From: an uncultured Bacteroidales bacterium | Lineage (GTDB): Bacteria; Bacteroidota; Bacteroidia; Bacteroidales; Muribaculaceae | NCBI GenBank assembly: GCA_902776435.1 | Contig: CACYQB010000010.1 | Location: 1 to 64,000, forward strand | Direction of reading: 5' to 3' | DNA: 64,000 nucleotides | Shown here: piece by piece, positions 26,342-35,907 of the stretch | Layout of the letters: every line of letters begins with the position of its first letter | How positions within the stretch are numbered: the stretch's first letter is position 1 | Notes under the pieces: generated by a model | The model's input: only the letters and a program-made list of their open reading frames with translations | Database searches by the model: none | What the model was told of the DNA's origin: nothing | Program-made: the position numbers and the translations under genes

Positions 26342-28501
26342 ATGAAGGTTTACAAAACAAACGAGATCAAGAACATCTCTCTCGTCGGTGGCAAGGGCGC
26401 TGGTAAGACCACTCTCACCGAGTCTATCCTCCTTGAGGGCGGCGCAATCAGCCGCAGGGGTTCCGTCGATGGCGGTAACACCGTGAGCGACAACACCCCC
26501 GTTGAGAAGGAGTACGGTTACTCTGTATCTTCTACCGTTTTCTTCGCTGAGAAGAACGGCAAGAAGCTCAACTTCTTTGACTGCCCGGGTAGTGATGACT
26601 TTGTGGGCAACGCAGTCACCGCTCTGAGCGTAACCGACACCGCCGCTCTGGTCATTGACGGCCGCAATGGCGTTGATGTTGGTTGCCAGAACAACTTCCG
26701 CACCGTGGAGCGCGTAGGCAAGCCCCTGATGTTCGTCATCAACCGCCTTGAGGACGAGAAGTGCGACTTTGACAACGTATATAACCAGTTGCGTGAGACC
26801 TACGGCAACAAGGTCGTAGCTCTGCAGTTCCCCGTAAATGCAGGTCCTGGTTTTGACAGCGTGGTTGACGTGCTGTCCATGAAGCAGTACACCTGGCCCA
26901 AGGACGGTGGCAAGGCTACCGCCAGCGATATCGACGGCGCACATGCCGATAAGGCTGAGGAGTACCGCATGGCACTGCTCGAGATGGCAGCCGAGAACGA
27001 CGAGGAGCTCATGATGAAGTTCCTTGACGAGATGACCCTGAGCGACGAGGAGACCATCAAGGGTATCCGCCTGGGTATGGTTGACCGCAGCATCTTCCCC
27101 GTTGTGCTTGTCAGCGCTGAGAAGAACATCGGTACCGACCGCATGCTCGAGGTGATGAGCACTATCGTTCCTGATGTTACCGAGATGCCCGCTCCCAAGA
27201 ACAACAACGGCGACGAGGTTCCCTACGACGAGAACGGTCCCGTGAGCATCTACTTCTTTAAGACCTCTGTAGAGAGCCACATCGGTGAGGTATCTTACTT
27301 CAAGGTAATGAGCGGTACCCTCAAGGCTGGTGCCGACCTGACCAACATGAGCCGCGGCAGCAAGGAGCGCCTTGCTCAGATCAACGTGGTTTGTGGTCAG
27401 AACAAGACCCCGATCGACGAGATTCACGCTGGCGACATCGGCGCTGCCGTGAAGCTGAAAGACGTTCGCTGCGGCAACACCCTTAACGAGAAGGGTTGCG
27501 AGCACGTGTTTGACTTCATCGAGTATCCCGCTCCCAAGTTCCAGCGTGCCATCAAGGCCGTTAACGAGAGCGAGACCGAGAAGCTGGGTGCCGTCCTCAA
27601 CCGTATGCACGAGGAGGATCCCACGCTGTTGATCGAGCAGAGCAAGGAGTTGCGTCAGACCATCGTTTCAGGTCAGGGCGAATTCCACCTGCGCACCCTG
27701 AAGTGGAACATCGAGAACAACGATAAGATCCAGATCGAGTATCAGGAGCCTCGTATCCCCTACCGCGAGACCATTACCAAGGCCGCACGTGCCGACTACC
27801 GTCACAAGAAGCAGTCTGGTGGTTCAGGTCAGTTCGGTGAGGTTCACCTGATCGTGGAGCCTTACCGCGAGGGTATGCCCGAACCTGACACCTACAAGTT
27901 CGGCAACCAGGAGTACAAGATGAACATCAAGGACAAGCAAGAGATTCCCATGGAATGGGGTGGTATGCTTGTTATCTATAACTGTATCGTTGGTGGTGCC
28001 ATCGATGCACGCTTCATCCCCGCTATCGTCAAGGGTATCATGGACCGCATGGAGCAGGGCCCGTTGACCGGTAGCTACGCTCGTGACGTTCGCGTCTGCA
28101 TCTACGATGGTAAGATGCACCCGGTAGACAGTAACGAAATCTCGTTCCGTCTGGCAGCCCGTAACGCCTTCTCGACCGCTTTCCGCGATGCTAACCCCAA
28201 GGTACTGGAGCCCGTCTATGACGTTGAGATCCTGTTGCCCGGCGACTGCATGGGTGGTGTACAGAGCGACCTCCAGGGCCGCCGCGGTATCATGATGGAT
28301 ATGTCGAGCGCCAACGGCATGGAGCGCGTTAAGGCTCGCATCCCCTTGAAGGAGATGTCAAGCTACAGCACTGCCCTGAGCTCTATCTCGGGTGGCCGCG
28401 CTTCGTTCAACATGAAGTTCTCGAGCTATGAGCTCGTGCCCGCCGACGTGCAGGCTCAGCTGCTCAAGGAGTACGAGGAGAGCAAGCAGGACGAGGATTA
28501 A
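26342..28501 (+). CDS. fusA2: Elongation factor G paralogue EF-G2 with degenerate GTPase motifs
   Basis: This 719-residue protein has the full EF-G domain order (G domain about 1-265, then domains II-V) but all GTPase motifs deviate. G1 is GGKGAGKTT (16-24). Switch I reads EYGYSVSS instead of the RGITI type. G3 is DCPGS (79-83) with Ser in place of the catalytic His of DTPGH. G4 is NRLE (133-136) instead of NKxD. Domain IV is well conserved (HPVDSNEISFRLAARNAF). Published work on Bacteroides thetaiotaomicron describes an EF-G paralogue lacking GTPase activity that supports slow translation in starvation and gut colonisation; this gene fits that class by sequence. It is monocistronic with a strong terminator. 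Confidence 0.92.
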   Translation: MKVYKTNEIKNISLVGGKGAGKTTLTESILLEGGAISRRGSVDGGNTVSDNTPVEKEYGYSVSSTVFFAEKNGKKLNFFDCPGSDDFVGNAVTALSVTDTAALVIDGRNGVDVGCQNNFRTVERVGKPLMFVINRLEDEKCDFDNVYNQLRETYGNKVVALQFPVNAGPGFDSVVDVLSMKQYTWPKDGGKATASDIDGAHADKAEEYRMALLEMAAENDEELMMKFLDEMTLSDEETIKGIRLGMVDRSIFPVVLVSAEKNIGTDRMLEVMSTIVPDVTEMPAPKNNNGDEVPYDENGPVSIYFFKTSVESHIGEVSYFKVMSGTLKAGADLTNMSRGSKERLAQINVVCGQNKTPIDEIHAGDIGAAVKLKDVRCGNTLNEKGCEHVFDFIEYPAPKFQRAIKAVNESETEKLGAVLNRMHEEDPTLLIEQSKELRQTIVSGQGEFHLRTLKWNIENNDKIQIEYQEPRIPYRETITKAARADYRHKKQSGGSGQFGEVHLIVEPYREGMPEPDTYKFGNQEYKMNIKDKQEIPMEWGGMLVIYNCIVGGAIDARFIPAIVKGIMDRMEQGPLTGSYARDVRVCIYDGKMHPVDSNEISFRLAARNAFSTAFRDANPKVLEPVYDVEILLPGDCMGGVQSDLQGRRGIMMDMSSANGMERVKARIPLKEMSSYSTALSSISGGRASFNMKFSSYELVPADVQAQLLKEYEESKQDED

Positions 28502-28526
28502 TCTCAGACTGTTTTCCACATTATAT

Positions 28527-28566
28527 AATATTGGGCGACCCACTGCGGGCCGCCCAATATTTTTTG
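28527..28566 (+). terminator. Rho-independent terminator of fusA2
   Basis: AATATTGGGCG (28527-28537) pairs with CGCCCAATATT (28551-28561), with an inner CCC/GGG stem, followed by TTTTTG. Confidence 0.9.
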
Positions 28567-28638
28567 TTTCACAAAGTTGTAAAAGTGGATGTTTTAACAT
28601 TTACCATCTAAATTTTGAGCAAAAAGTGACAAAAAATT

Positions 28639-28668
28639 TTGCTTTTTCACAATTAATTGTTAATTTTG
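28639..28668 (+). promoter_or_regulatory. Promoter of rprX-rprY
   Basis: TTG (28639-28641), a 19-base spacer and TAATTTTG (28661-28668), about 43 bases before the rprX start. Confidence 0.75.
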
Positions 28669-28711
28669 CCGTTGATTGTTAAAAACAAGGACTTAAAAGA
28701 CAACTACTCTC

Positions 28712-30262
28712 ATGAAGAGATCAACGATATGGATATTGACTGTTGTGATGGCGATAGCCCTGTTAGGACTACTCGCCATGCAGATTATGTACCTTGAGAA
28801 AATGGTGGCCATGCGCAACAGCCAGTTCAGTGAGATTGTAATGCGTAGCCTCTACAACGTGTCCACGATGCTGGAGCAGAACGAGACCAAATTCTTCCTC
28901 GACAAGGACCTGGCTGAAGCCGAACAGACCTATGCAGGCATCGGGCAAAACAGCTTTGATTTCAGTGACCGCCACGAGGCCACCATCGACACGACATTCA
29001 ATACCGAGGACCTGAGCACGCAGCGTCCAGCCAACCTCAGCACACTGAAGGACCTGAACGAACAACGCAAACAGGAAATCCGCAATGGACTCAATGACAG
29101 CTACCAGCGTCGTCAGGAAATCCTCAAGGGCCAGTACCTGTACCAGAAGAGCCTCTTGAATGAGGTGATTCTCACCATTCTGAATCACTCGAGCGACCGT
29201 CCCATTCAGGAGCGCGCCGATAGTGCGACAGTATCCAACTACCTGCGCTCGGAATTAGAGTTTAACGGGTTGACACTCAACGGACTGACACTGCCATTTG
29301 AATTTGCTGTCGTGAACCGCACCAATGGCGTGGTCTATAAAACCGAGGGCTACTCGCCGCTGTCACAGCAGGACGTCTATAGCCTCGTGCTGTTCCCCAA
29401 TGACCCGAAGAGCAAGCAGAACACCTTGAATGTCACTTTCCCCAACAAGAGTGACTATATCTTCTCGTCGGTGAAGTTCCTGGTGCCCTCTCTAGCGTTC
29501 ACATTCCTGCTGCTGGGCGTGTTCCTGTACACGATCGCCGTAGCGTTCCGCCAGAAGAAGCTGAGCGAGATCAAGAACGATTTCATCAACAACATGACGC
29601 ATGAGTTCAAGACGCCCATCTCGTCCATCTCCATTGCGGCCCAAATGCTCAACGACGACAGCGTGCGCAAGAGCCCCGAGATGCTCAAGCACGTCTCCAC
29701 CGTCATCAACGACGAAACCAAGCGGTTGCGCTTCCAGGTCGAGAAGGTGCTGCAACTCTCACTCTTTGACCGCAAGAACGCCACGATGCGCCTTGAGGAA
29801 GAAGATGCCAACGCCAACATCTACAGCGTCATCAACACCTTCAAACTGAAGGTAGAGAAATATGGAGGCCACATCGAAGCCAACCTGGACGCCGAGGATC
29901 CCATCATCAAGGTGGACAGGATGCACTTCACTAACGTAATCTTCAACCTGCTGGACAACGCCGTGAAGTACCGTCGCGAAGACGTGGCCCCAGAACTCTC
30001 GATAACGACTGTCAACCCTGACGAAGACCATATCCAGATTACCGTGCAGGATAACGGTATCGGCATGAAGCGTGAGGACTTGAGGAAGATTTTTGACAAA
30101 TTCTATCGCGTCTCCACCGGTAACCGCCATGACGTGAAGGGATTTGGCCTGGGACTTGCATATGTCCACAAGATGATTGACCTCTTCGGCGGCTCTATAC
30201 GGGCCGAAAGCGAGGTGGGCAAAGGATCGAAATTTATAATCACATTACCACTATACAAATAA
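28712..30262 (+). CDS. rprX: Sensor histidine kinase, RprX-like
   Basis: This 516-residue inner-membrane kinase has two transmembrane helices (about residues 5-27 and 256-279) enclosing a periplasmic sensor domain of about 225 residues with no family I recognise. The phosphoacceptor His is in NNMTHEFKTPISSI near residue 297; the HATPase part carries NLLDNAVKYR (N box), DNGIGM (G1) and GFGLGLAYV (G2). It pairs with the response regulator 12 bases downstream, whose sequence closely resembles RprY of Bacteroides fragilis; that system was first described there in connection with tetracycline response and redox control. The signal is not evident from sequence. Confidence 0.88.
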   Translation: MKRSTIWILTVVMAIALLGLLAMQIMYLEKMVAMRNSQFSEIVMRSLYNVSTMLEQNETKFFLDKDLAEAEQTYAGIGQNSFDFSDRHEATIDTTFNTEDLSTQRPANLSTLKDLNEQRKQEIRNGLNDSYQRRQEILKGQYLYQKSLLNEVILTILNHSSDRPIQERADSATVSNYLRSELEFNGLTLNGLTLPFEFAVVNRTNGVVYKTEGYSPLSQQDVYSLVLFPNDPKSKQNTLNVTFPNKSDYIFSSVKFLVPSLAFTFLLLGVFLYTIAVAFRQKKLSEIKNDFINNMTHEFKTPISSISIAAQMLNDDSVRKSPEMLKHVSTVINDETKRLRFQVEKVLQLSLFDRKNATMRLEEEDANANIYSVINTFKLKVEKYGGHIEANLDAEDPIIKVDRMHFTNVIFNLLDNAVKYRREDVAPELSITTVNPDEDHIQITVQDNGIGMKREDLRKIFDKFYRVSTGNRHDVKGFGLGLAYVHKMIDLFGGSIRAESEVGKGSKFIITLPLYK

Positions 30263-30274
30263 AAAACGACAATT

Positions 30275-30979
30275 ATGGAAGACAAACTGAGAATTCTTTT
30301 ATGCGAAGATGACGAGAACCTGGGTACCCTCACCCGTGAGTACCTGGAGGACAAGGGCTACAAGGCCGAACTGTTTGCCGATGGCGAAGCCGGTTACAAG
30401 GCTTTCCTCAAGGGCAAGTATGACATCTGCTTGCTCGACGTGATGATGCCCAAGAAGGACGGCTATCAGCTCGCACAGGAAATCCGCGCCGTCAATAGCG
30501 ACGTGCCCATCATTTTCCTGACTGCCAAGGCGCTGAAAGAGGACATCCTTGAAGGCTTCAAGATTGGCGCCGACGACTACATCACCAAACCCTTCTCGAT
30601 GGAGGAGCTCGTGTTGCGCATCGAAGCCATCCTGCGCCGCGTCAAGGGTAAGAAAGGCAAAGAGGTGACGGTTTACAAAATCGGCAAGTTCACCTTCGAC
30701 ACCCAGCGCCAAGTGCTGTTCACCGACGACCGCAGCGACAACCTCACCACTAAGGAGAGCGAGCTGCTGAGCCTGCTGTGCGCCCACATGAACGAGATTC
30801 TGGAGCGCAACTTTGCCCTCAAGACCATCTGGATTGATGACAACTACTTCAACGCACGCTCGATGGATGTTTACATCACCAAGCTGCGCAAGAAACTCAA
30901 AGACGATCCCAGCATCGAGATCATCAACATCCACGGCAAGGGCTACAAGCTCATCGCTCCCGAAGTAGAGGCCAAGTAA
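30275..30979 (+). CDS. rprY: OmpR-family response regulator, RprY-like
   Basis: This 234-residue regulator has a receiver domain (acidic pocket DDE near residues 11-13, phosphoacceptor Asp in LLDVMMPKKDG near residue 55, Thr in FLTAK, Lys in YITKPFS) and a winged-helix DNA-binding domain (about 135-230) with LTTKESELLSLL, FALKTIWIDDNYFNARSMDVYI and the closing GKGYKLIAPE. The high similarity I recall to RprY extends through the whole protein. It is co-transcribed with rprX and closed by a strong terminator. Confidence 0.9.
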   Translation: MEDKLRILLCEDDENLGTLTREYLEDKGYKAELFADGEAGYKAFLKGKYDICLLDVMMPKKDGYQLAQEIRAVNSDVPIIFLTAKALKEDILEGFKIGADDYITKPFSMEELVLRIEAILRRVKGKKGKEVTVYKIGKFTFDTQRQVLFTDDRSDNLTTKESELLSLLCAHMNEILERNFALKTIWIDDNYFNARSMDVYITKLRKKLKDDPSIEIINIHGKGYKLIAPEVEAK

Positions 30980-31010
30980 TCACCGTGCTTGCCTACAGCA
31001 AGGACAATGA

Positions 31011-31079
31011 AGGTGTGTCATCATCGGCTTGACACGTTATCATCGGCCTCGCGGCCCAGATGATGACACACCTTTTTTA
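31011..31079 (+). terminator. Terminator after rprY
   Basis: AGGTGTGTCATCATC (31011-31025) pairs perfectly with GATGATGACACACCT (31059-31073), followed by TTTTTAT; smaller stems sit in the loop. Confidence 0.85.
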
Positions 31080-31115
31080 TAAATAGAGACTTAAACAAAT
31101 GTAACTGACCGAGAA

Positions 31116-31838
31116 ATGATATATATCTATCGTGTATATCAATGGCTCATCGTGGCACCCATCATGCTGGTGGCAAGCATCATCACTGCGCTGATCACCA
31201 TCATGGGCTGCCTGTTCAATCAGGACTATTGGGGATACTACCCGGCCAAGTGGTGGGCACGGTTGTGGTGCTGGCTGCATCTGGTTCGTGTGCGAGTAAT
31301 CGGACGCGAACTCATTGACCACGAAACGAGCTATGTGTTTGTCGCCAACCATCAGGGTGCCTATGACATCTTTTCGATTTACGGTCACCTGGGCCATAAT
31401 TTCAAGTGGATGATGCGCAAGGGGCTGACCAAGATACCCCTGGTGGGCACGGCTTGTGTTATGGCTGGTCACATTATGGTGGACACCCATAGCGCCCAAG
31501 GTCTGCGCGACACGATGGCCGCAGCCATGAGGAAACTGCACGGCGGCATGTCAATCGTCGTCTTCCCCGAGGGTCGCCGCACCGATACCGGCAAGATGGG
31601 GCCCTTCAAGAACGGCGCCTTTAAACTTGCTCTCGAGTTCGGCCTGCCGGTCGTCCCCATCACCATCGACGGCAGCTATAAAGTGATGCCCCGCAGCACC
31701 TTTAACGTCACCCCGGGTACAATCACCCTCACCTTCCATGAACCCATACAGCACACTGGCGGCAACGATATTGCCCAGGTAAGTGCACAATGCCGTGAAA
31801 TCATCCAGCAGGATCTCCCTGCCGAACAACGCGACTGA
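31116..31838 (+). CDS. plsC: 1-acyl-sn-glycerol-3-phosphate acyltransferase (PlsC family)
   Basis: This 240-residue membrane acyltransferase makes phosphatidic acid in phospholipid synthesis. The catalytic HX4D motif is NHQGAYD near residue 73, the substrate-binding motif is VVFPEGRRTDTG near 150, and GLPVVPITIDGSY completes block IV. An N-terminal hydrophobic helix (VAPIMLVASIITALITIMG) anchors it in the inner membrane. It stands between the rprY terminator and a palindromic convergent terminator; no clear promoter was found. Confidence 0.9.
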   Translation: MIYIYRVYQWLIVAPIMLVASIITALITIMGCLFNQDYWGYYPAKWWARLWCWLHLVRVRVIGRELIDHETSYVFVANHQGAYDIFSIYGHLGHNFKWMMRKGLTKIPLVGTACVMAGHIMVDTHSAQGLRDTMAAAMRKLHGGMSIVVFPEGRRTDTGKMGPFKNGAFKLALEFGLPVVPITIDGSYKVMPRSTFNVTPGTITLTFHEPIQHTGGNDIAQVSAQCREIIQQDLPAEQRD

Positions 31839-31848
31839 TTGCAATAAA

Positions 31849-31907
31849 CAACAAATTACGCGAATTCAACTAATTCTAACCATTAGTGAAATTCGCGTAA
31901 TTTTGTT
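31849..31907. terminator. Long palindrome between convergent plsC and the CpsB-type gene
   Basis: ACAAATTACGCGAATT...ACTAAT on the left is mirrored by ATTAGTGAAATTCGCGTAATTTTGT on the right. Placed between two convergent genes it should act as a bidirectional terminator, and its arms contain the same ACGCGAATT/ACTAATT core as the repeats at 24285-24393. Confidence 0.7.
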
Positions 31908-31930
31908 ATTGTTGGGAACTTGTATGAAGC

Positions 31931-32674
31931 TTACATGCCGATGGAGTCGTTCTTGACTGTGGGCTCGATCTCACTACTGAGACGTTTCCACTCCTTAGAT
32001 TTCAAGTAATCCATGATAATGTGGGCATGCTTGAGGTTGTGCATGTCACTGCCCAGGTAGTCTATCATGCCATTCTTGGCAAACCAGAGGGCACTGTCGC
32101 GGGCCTCCTCTCCAAAGTAGCCAGTAAACGAGAGGATATTGACCTGGAACCGCGCTCCAGCGTTGTGCAACTGCTCGTAACGCTTGCGGCGGCGGGAATA
32201 ATACGGATAGCGTTCGGGGTGCGCCAGAATTGTCTTATAACCCTTGACCTGCATATCAAACAAGAGTTCATCGAGATTCATCAACTCCTGTTGGAAGGAA
32301 TTCTCAAGCAGGATGTGGTTACCGGGCATCGGAATCAGATGGTCGGCCGCATATTCCTTGTCAAAGAACTCATCCATGCGGTACTCTGCGCTCAGGCTTA
32401 AATTGATATCCAAGCCCTCATCGGTCACAGCGTCCTTGAGTTTAAGGAAAGCATCCATCAGGCGCTCACGCGTATTCTCGAACGTGACAGCCGTCACATG
32501 TGAGGTGAGGATGACATGGTTAATGCCCATCTCCTGCTCGGCACGCAGCATCTCAAGCGATTGCTCCATCGACTGCGAACCGTGGTCCACACCAGGAAGG
32601 ATATGGCAATGGATATCAGTATTATAGAAGAGTTTAACCTGCTCTTTATTTCTCTTGAAGAGTTTGCCAAACAT
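31931..32674 (-). CDS. CpsB/CapC-type PHP phosphatase
   Basis: This 247-residue protein matches the PHP-fold manganese-dependent tyrosine phosphatases that act on polysaccharide co-polymerase kinases. Signatures are TDIHCHILPGVDHGS at the N-terminus, MLRAEQEMGINHVILTSH, HILLENSF, KTILAHPERYPYY and the closing DYLGSDMHN. I use the ATG at 32674 (MFGKLFKRNK) because the promoter at 32718-32746 lies downstream of the more distal in-frame start. No capsule locus adjoins it, so its substrate is unknown; the WcaJ-type transferase at 56850 is far away. Confidence 0.85.
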   Translation of the reverse strand: MFGKLFKRNKEQVKLFYNTDIHCHILPGVDHGSQSMEQSLEMLRAEQEMGINHVILTSHVTAVTFENTRERLMDAFLKLKDAVTDEGLDINLSLSAEYRMDEFFDKEYAADHLIPMPGNHILLENSFQQELMNLDELLFDMQVKGYKTILAHPERYPYYSRRRKRYEQLHNAGARFQVNILSFTGYFGEEARDSALWFAKNGMIDYLGSDMHNLKHAHIIMDYLKSKEWKRLSSEIEPTVKNDSIGM

Positions 32675-32717
32675 ATATTTTAAGTGCTCTATTTGTTTCA
32701 GAAATTCAAATGACCTG

Positions 32718-32746
32718 CAAATATAGCATTTTTTTTGATAATACAA
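32718..32746 (-). promoter_or_regulatory. Promoter of the CpsB-type gene
   Basis: On the minus strand TTG (32744-32746) and TATATTTG (32718-32725) with 18 bases between. The leader is about 40 bases. Confidence 0.7.
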
Positions 32747-32864
32747 CACATCTATTCCAATTAAGTTATTTACAATTCAACGCATGGCAAAGAAAAATCC
32801 GCTAACACTTACTCCGTAAAGAGTAAAAAAAACATAACCGAGAGCAAAAAAAAGCCAAAGCATT

Positions 32865-32893
32865 TTGGGGGAATAAAAATATCTATACCTTTG
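32865..32893 (+). promoter_or_regulatory. Promoter of trkA-trkH
   Basis: TTG (32865-32867), an 18-base spacer and TACCTTTG (32886-32893), about 65 bases before the trkA start. Confidence 0.7.
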
Positions 32894-32960
32894 CCACCCA
32901 GAAGCAGCAATACTGCCGCATGTCAGAGAATTATGAATAATCCTAAAACCGATTCAAGTA

Positions 32961-34307
32961 ATGAGAGTCATTATTGTAGGCGCAGGAGCCATTGGAGCCC
33001 ATCTTGCTGACTTGTTTTCCAAAATCAAGCAGGACATTGTCATTATCGATGATGACGAGGAAAAACTGGAGCGCATCCAGGCCGATTGTGACCTGATGAC
33101 CATTCACTCTTCGGCCAGCACCCCCATCCAAGCCCTCAAGGATGCCGGAGTGAACCGCTCCGACCTCTTCATTGCTGTCACCCGCGACGAGAACCTGAAT
33201 TTAAGCCTGTGCGTACTGGCCAAATCAATGGGGGCGCGTCAAACTGTGGCCAAGGTAGAGAACGCCGAGTTCATTGACCCGCAGATCGTTGAATCGTTCA
33301 AGGCTGCCGGCATTTCGTCCATCATCTATCCCGACAACCTTGCAGCTCTCGACATCGTCAACGGACTGCAGCTGACGTGGACACGCCAACGATGGGATGT
33401 TCACGGCGGACTGCTCACCCTGTTAGGCATCAAGGTGAGGAACGGCTGCGAGATACTCAACCAGCCCTTCAAGGACATTTTCAAACCCGACTCACCCTAC
33501 CACGTCGTTGCCATTAAACGTGGCGACACGACTATCATACCTTCAGGCAACGACATGCTCATCGAGGGTGATTTCGTCTATTTCATGACCACGAGAGAGT
33601 TCGTGCCCAACATGAAGAACATCATGGGCAAGAGCCATTATCCTGACGTGAAAAACGTCATTATCGTGGGTGGCGGCAAGACTGCGGTAAGAGTCGTCAA
33701 CATGCTGCCCCATGGCATGAAGGCCAAAATATTTGAAAATGACACGCACCGCTGCGAGGAACTGATCGACCTGGTGGACTCCGACCGCGTGATGGTCATC
33801 AACGCTGACGGCCGTTCGGTGGCCAACCTGCTCGAAGAAAACATCAAGAGCGCTCAAGCGTTTATCGCCCTGACAGGCAATGCCGAGGCCAACATTCTGG
33901 CATGCCTTACAGCCAAGCAACTGGGTGTGAGCAAGACCATTGCCATGATCGAAAACATGGACTATATGGACATTGCCGGCAATGTGGATATCGGAACCAT
34001 CATCAACAAGCAGGCCCTGACAGCCAGCCACATCTATCAGCTGTTGCTCAATGGCGACGTGCGCAACATCCGCAATCTGATGACGGTCAATGCCGATGTG
34101 GCCGAGTTCACAGCACATTCCGGGTCTCGCATCACCCGCAAGAAAGTGCGTGACTTGGATTTCCCGCGGGAAGCCGAATTAGGTGGCTTGGTCAGAGATG
34201 GTGAAGGCATGCTGGTCAACGGTGAAACCCAAATCCAACCAGGGGATGTGGTGGTGGTCTTCTGCCACGGAACGGACATCAGCCGCATAGAGAAGTACTT
34301 TATCTGA
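32961..34307 (+). CDS. trkA: Trk potassium uptake regulatory subunit TrkA
   Basis: This 448-residue cytoplasmic protein gates the TrkH channel in response to nucleotides. It has the duplicated RCK layout: RCK_N 1 with VIIVGAGAIGAHLADLF (GxGxxG) and an acidic strand end IIDDDEE, RCK_C 1 at about 145-225, RCK_N 2 with VIIVGGGKTAVRVVNML near 235, and RCK_C 2 at the C-terminus (LDFPREAELGGLVRDG...LQPGDVVVVFC in outline). Length and domain order are normal. trkH follows after 11 bases. Confidence 0.95.
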   Translation: MRVIIVGAGAIGAHLADLFSKIKQDIVIIDDDEEKLERIQADCDLMTIHSSASTPIQALKDAGVNRSDLFIAVTRDENLNLSLCVLAKSMGARQTVAKVENAEFIDPQIVESFKAAGISSIIYPDNLAALDIVNGLQLTWTRQRWDVHGGLLTLLGIKVRNGCEILNQPFKDIFKPDSPYHVVAIKRGDTTIIPSGNDMLIEGDFVYFMTTREFVPNMKNIMGKSHYPDVKNVIIVGGGKTAVRVVNMLPHGMKAKIFENDTHRCEELIDLVDSDRVMVINADGRSVANLLEENIKSAQAFIALTGNAEANILACLTAKQLGVSKTIAMIENMDYMDIAGNVDIGTIINKQALTASHIYQLLLNGDVRNIRNLMTVNADVAEFTAHSGSRITRKKVRDLDFPREAELGGLVRDGEGMLVNGETQIQPGDVVVVFCHGTDISRIEKYFI

Positions 34308-34318
34308 TATTCCTCACG

Positions 34319-35776
34319 ATGTTCAACAGACGATTGATATTCAAGATTCTAGGCACTCTGCTATGGATAGAGGCCGCCTTCATGTCACTTGGTCTCATTT
34401 TAGCCATTTACCACAATGAGAGCGACATCATGGCATTTGGGCTCACCATTGGCATCACGGCACTGGCTGGATTGATATTCAAACTACTGGGGCGCCGTGC
34501 AACGAATGTGCTAAGCCGCCGTGACGCCTATTTGCTGGTAACCGTCGTGTGGATTGCCTTTACCATCTTCGGTATGCTGCCGTTTCTCCTTGGCGGGTTT
34601 ATCCATAACGTTACCGATGCCTTCTTTGAGACGATGTCGGGGCTGACGACTACTGGGGCAACCGTCATTGACAAAGTAGAGGGCTTGCCCCATGGCATTC
34701 TGTTCTGGCGGTCGTTGACCCAGTGGATAGGCGGCTTGGGAATCGTGTTTTTCACTATCGCCATTATCCCCTCGTTTGTCGGCGGAACGGTAAAGGTGTT
34801 TGCCGCCGAGGCCACAGGGCCGATCAAGAGCAAGATGCATCCACGGTTGACCACCACGGCTAAGGCCTTGTGGGGCGTATATCTGCTGTTGACATTTGCC
34901 TGCGCCGTCTGCTTTTTCTTGTTCGGGATGGATCCATTTGATGCTGTCAATTATGCGATGACCATTACTGCCACAGGCGGCTTTGCGACTCACGATGCCA
35001 GCACGGGTTACTTCAACAACCCAGCCATCGACTATACCGCCATCGTGTTCATGTTCCTTTCGGGCATTAGTTTTGCCCTGCTGTACACCGCGCTGTTCAA
35101 GGGTAAGGTCAAGCGGCTAATCAAGAACGCGGAATTCCGCCTTTACACCGCATTGGCTTTGACATCAACGGCAATCATCGTTTATTTCCTGCTGAAATAC
35201 AACAACTACAACCTTGCAGATGCTATCCGCGTAGCGCTGTTCCAGGTCGTATCGTTTCTCACCACGACGGGCATGTTTAACGAGGATGCGGCCCAGTGGC
35301 ATCACATCACATGGGTGGTGCTGAGCCTTTGCATGTTTTTTGGCGGTTGTGCAGGAAGCACGGCCGGAGGATTCAAGTGCGCACGCGGAGTTATCGCCCT
35401 GAAAGTCTTGCGCAACGAAATCCGCCACATGCTGCACCCCAAGGCGTTGCTTCCCGTCAAGGTGAATGACTCGACAGTCCACACGGCAGGCCAGATCACA
35501 CTGATGGCGTTCTTCCTCGCTTACATCCTCTTGTGCTTCACCGCCTACTTCATCATGATTCTCGCTGGGGTGGACAGCACCAACTCCTTTACCATCGCAC
35601 TGAGTTGCGGCAGCAATGTCGGTCCCACGCTGGGCCTTGAAATCGGCCCGACCATGTCGTGGAGCATTCTGCCCATGATGGTCAAGTGGATCCTGTCGGC
35701 TCTGATGCTCATGGGACGTCTGGAAATCTTCACCATGCTGGTCATTTTCACGCCATGGTTCTGGAAAAACCACTGA
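34319..35776 (+). CDS. trkH: Trk potassium transporter membrane subunit TrkH
   Basis: This 485-residue protein has the fourfold MPM structure of the superfamily of K+ transporters. The selectivity-filter loops are visible: [10 protein letters not shown] (about residue 110), [13 protein letters not shown] (about 220), [12 protein letters not shown] (about 315) and [11 protein letters not shown] (about 430), each with the conserved glycine. About ten hydrophobic helices surround them. It is paired with trkA in an operon. A CTGGAAAAA/TTTTTCCAG pair spans its stop codon and the rpmE leader region. Confidence 0.95.
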   Translation: MFNRRLIFKILGTLLWIEAAFMSLGLILAIYHNESDIMAFGLTIGITALAGLIFKLLGRRATNVLSRRDAYLLVTVVWIAFTIFGMLPFLLGGFIHNVTDAFFETMSGLTTTGATVIDKVEGLPHGILFWRSLTQWIGGLGIVFFTIAIIPSFVGGTVKVFAAEATGPIKSKMHPRLTTTAKALWGVYLLLTFACAVCFFLFGMDPFDAVNYAMTITATGGFATHDASTGYFNNPAIDYTAIVFMFLSGISFALLYTALFKGKVKRLIKNAEFRLYTALALTSTAIIVYFLLKYNNYNLADAIRVALFQVVSFLTTTGMFNEDAAQWHHITWVVLSLCMFFGGCAGSTAGGFKCARGVIALKVLRNEIRHMLHPKALLPVKVNDSTVHTAGQITLMAFFLAYILLCFTAYFIMILAGVDSTNSFTIALSCGSNVGPTLGLEIGPTMSWSILPMMVKWILSALMLMGRLEIFTMLVIFTPWFWKNH

Positions 35777-35823
35777 TTATCAAAAAAAGAGTTGAAAAAT
35801 TTTTCCAGTTCAAAAAATCGTCG

Positions 35824-35831
35824 TACCTTTG
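35824..35831 (+). promoter_or_regulatory. -7 element of rpmE
   Basis: TACCTTTG, 76 bases before the rpmE start; the -33 TTG is not at the ideal distance. Confidence 0.65.
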
Positions 35832-35907
35832 CACGCCATTACAAAAAATGAGGCGTTTACCACCGCCACAAGATTGTAAGTTTAACATTTTAAAGATATA
35901 TCGAAAA

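Noticed and set aside
26339-27610. 423-residue minus-strand frame
   Set aside because: Antisense to fusA2 and rich in Val/His/Leu with no family signature.
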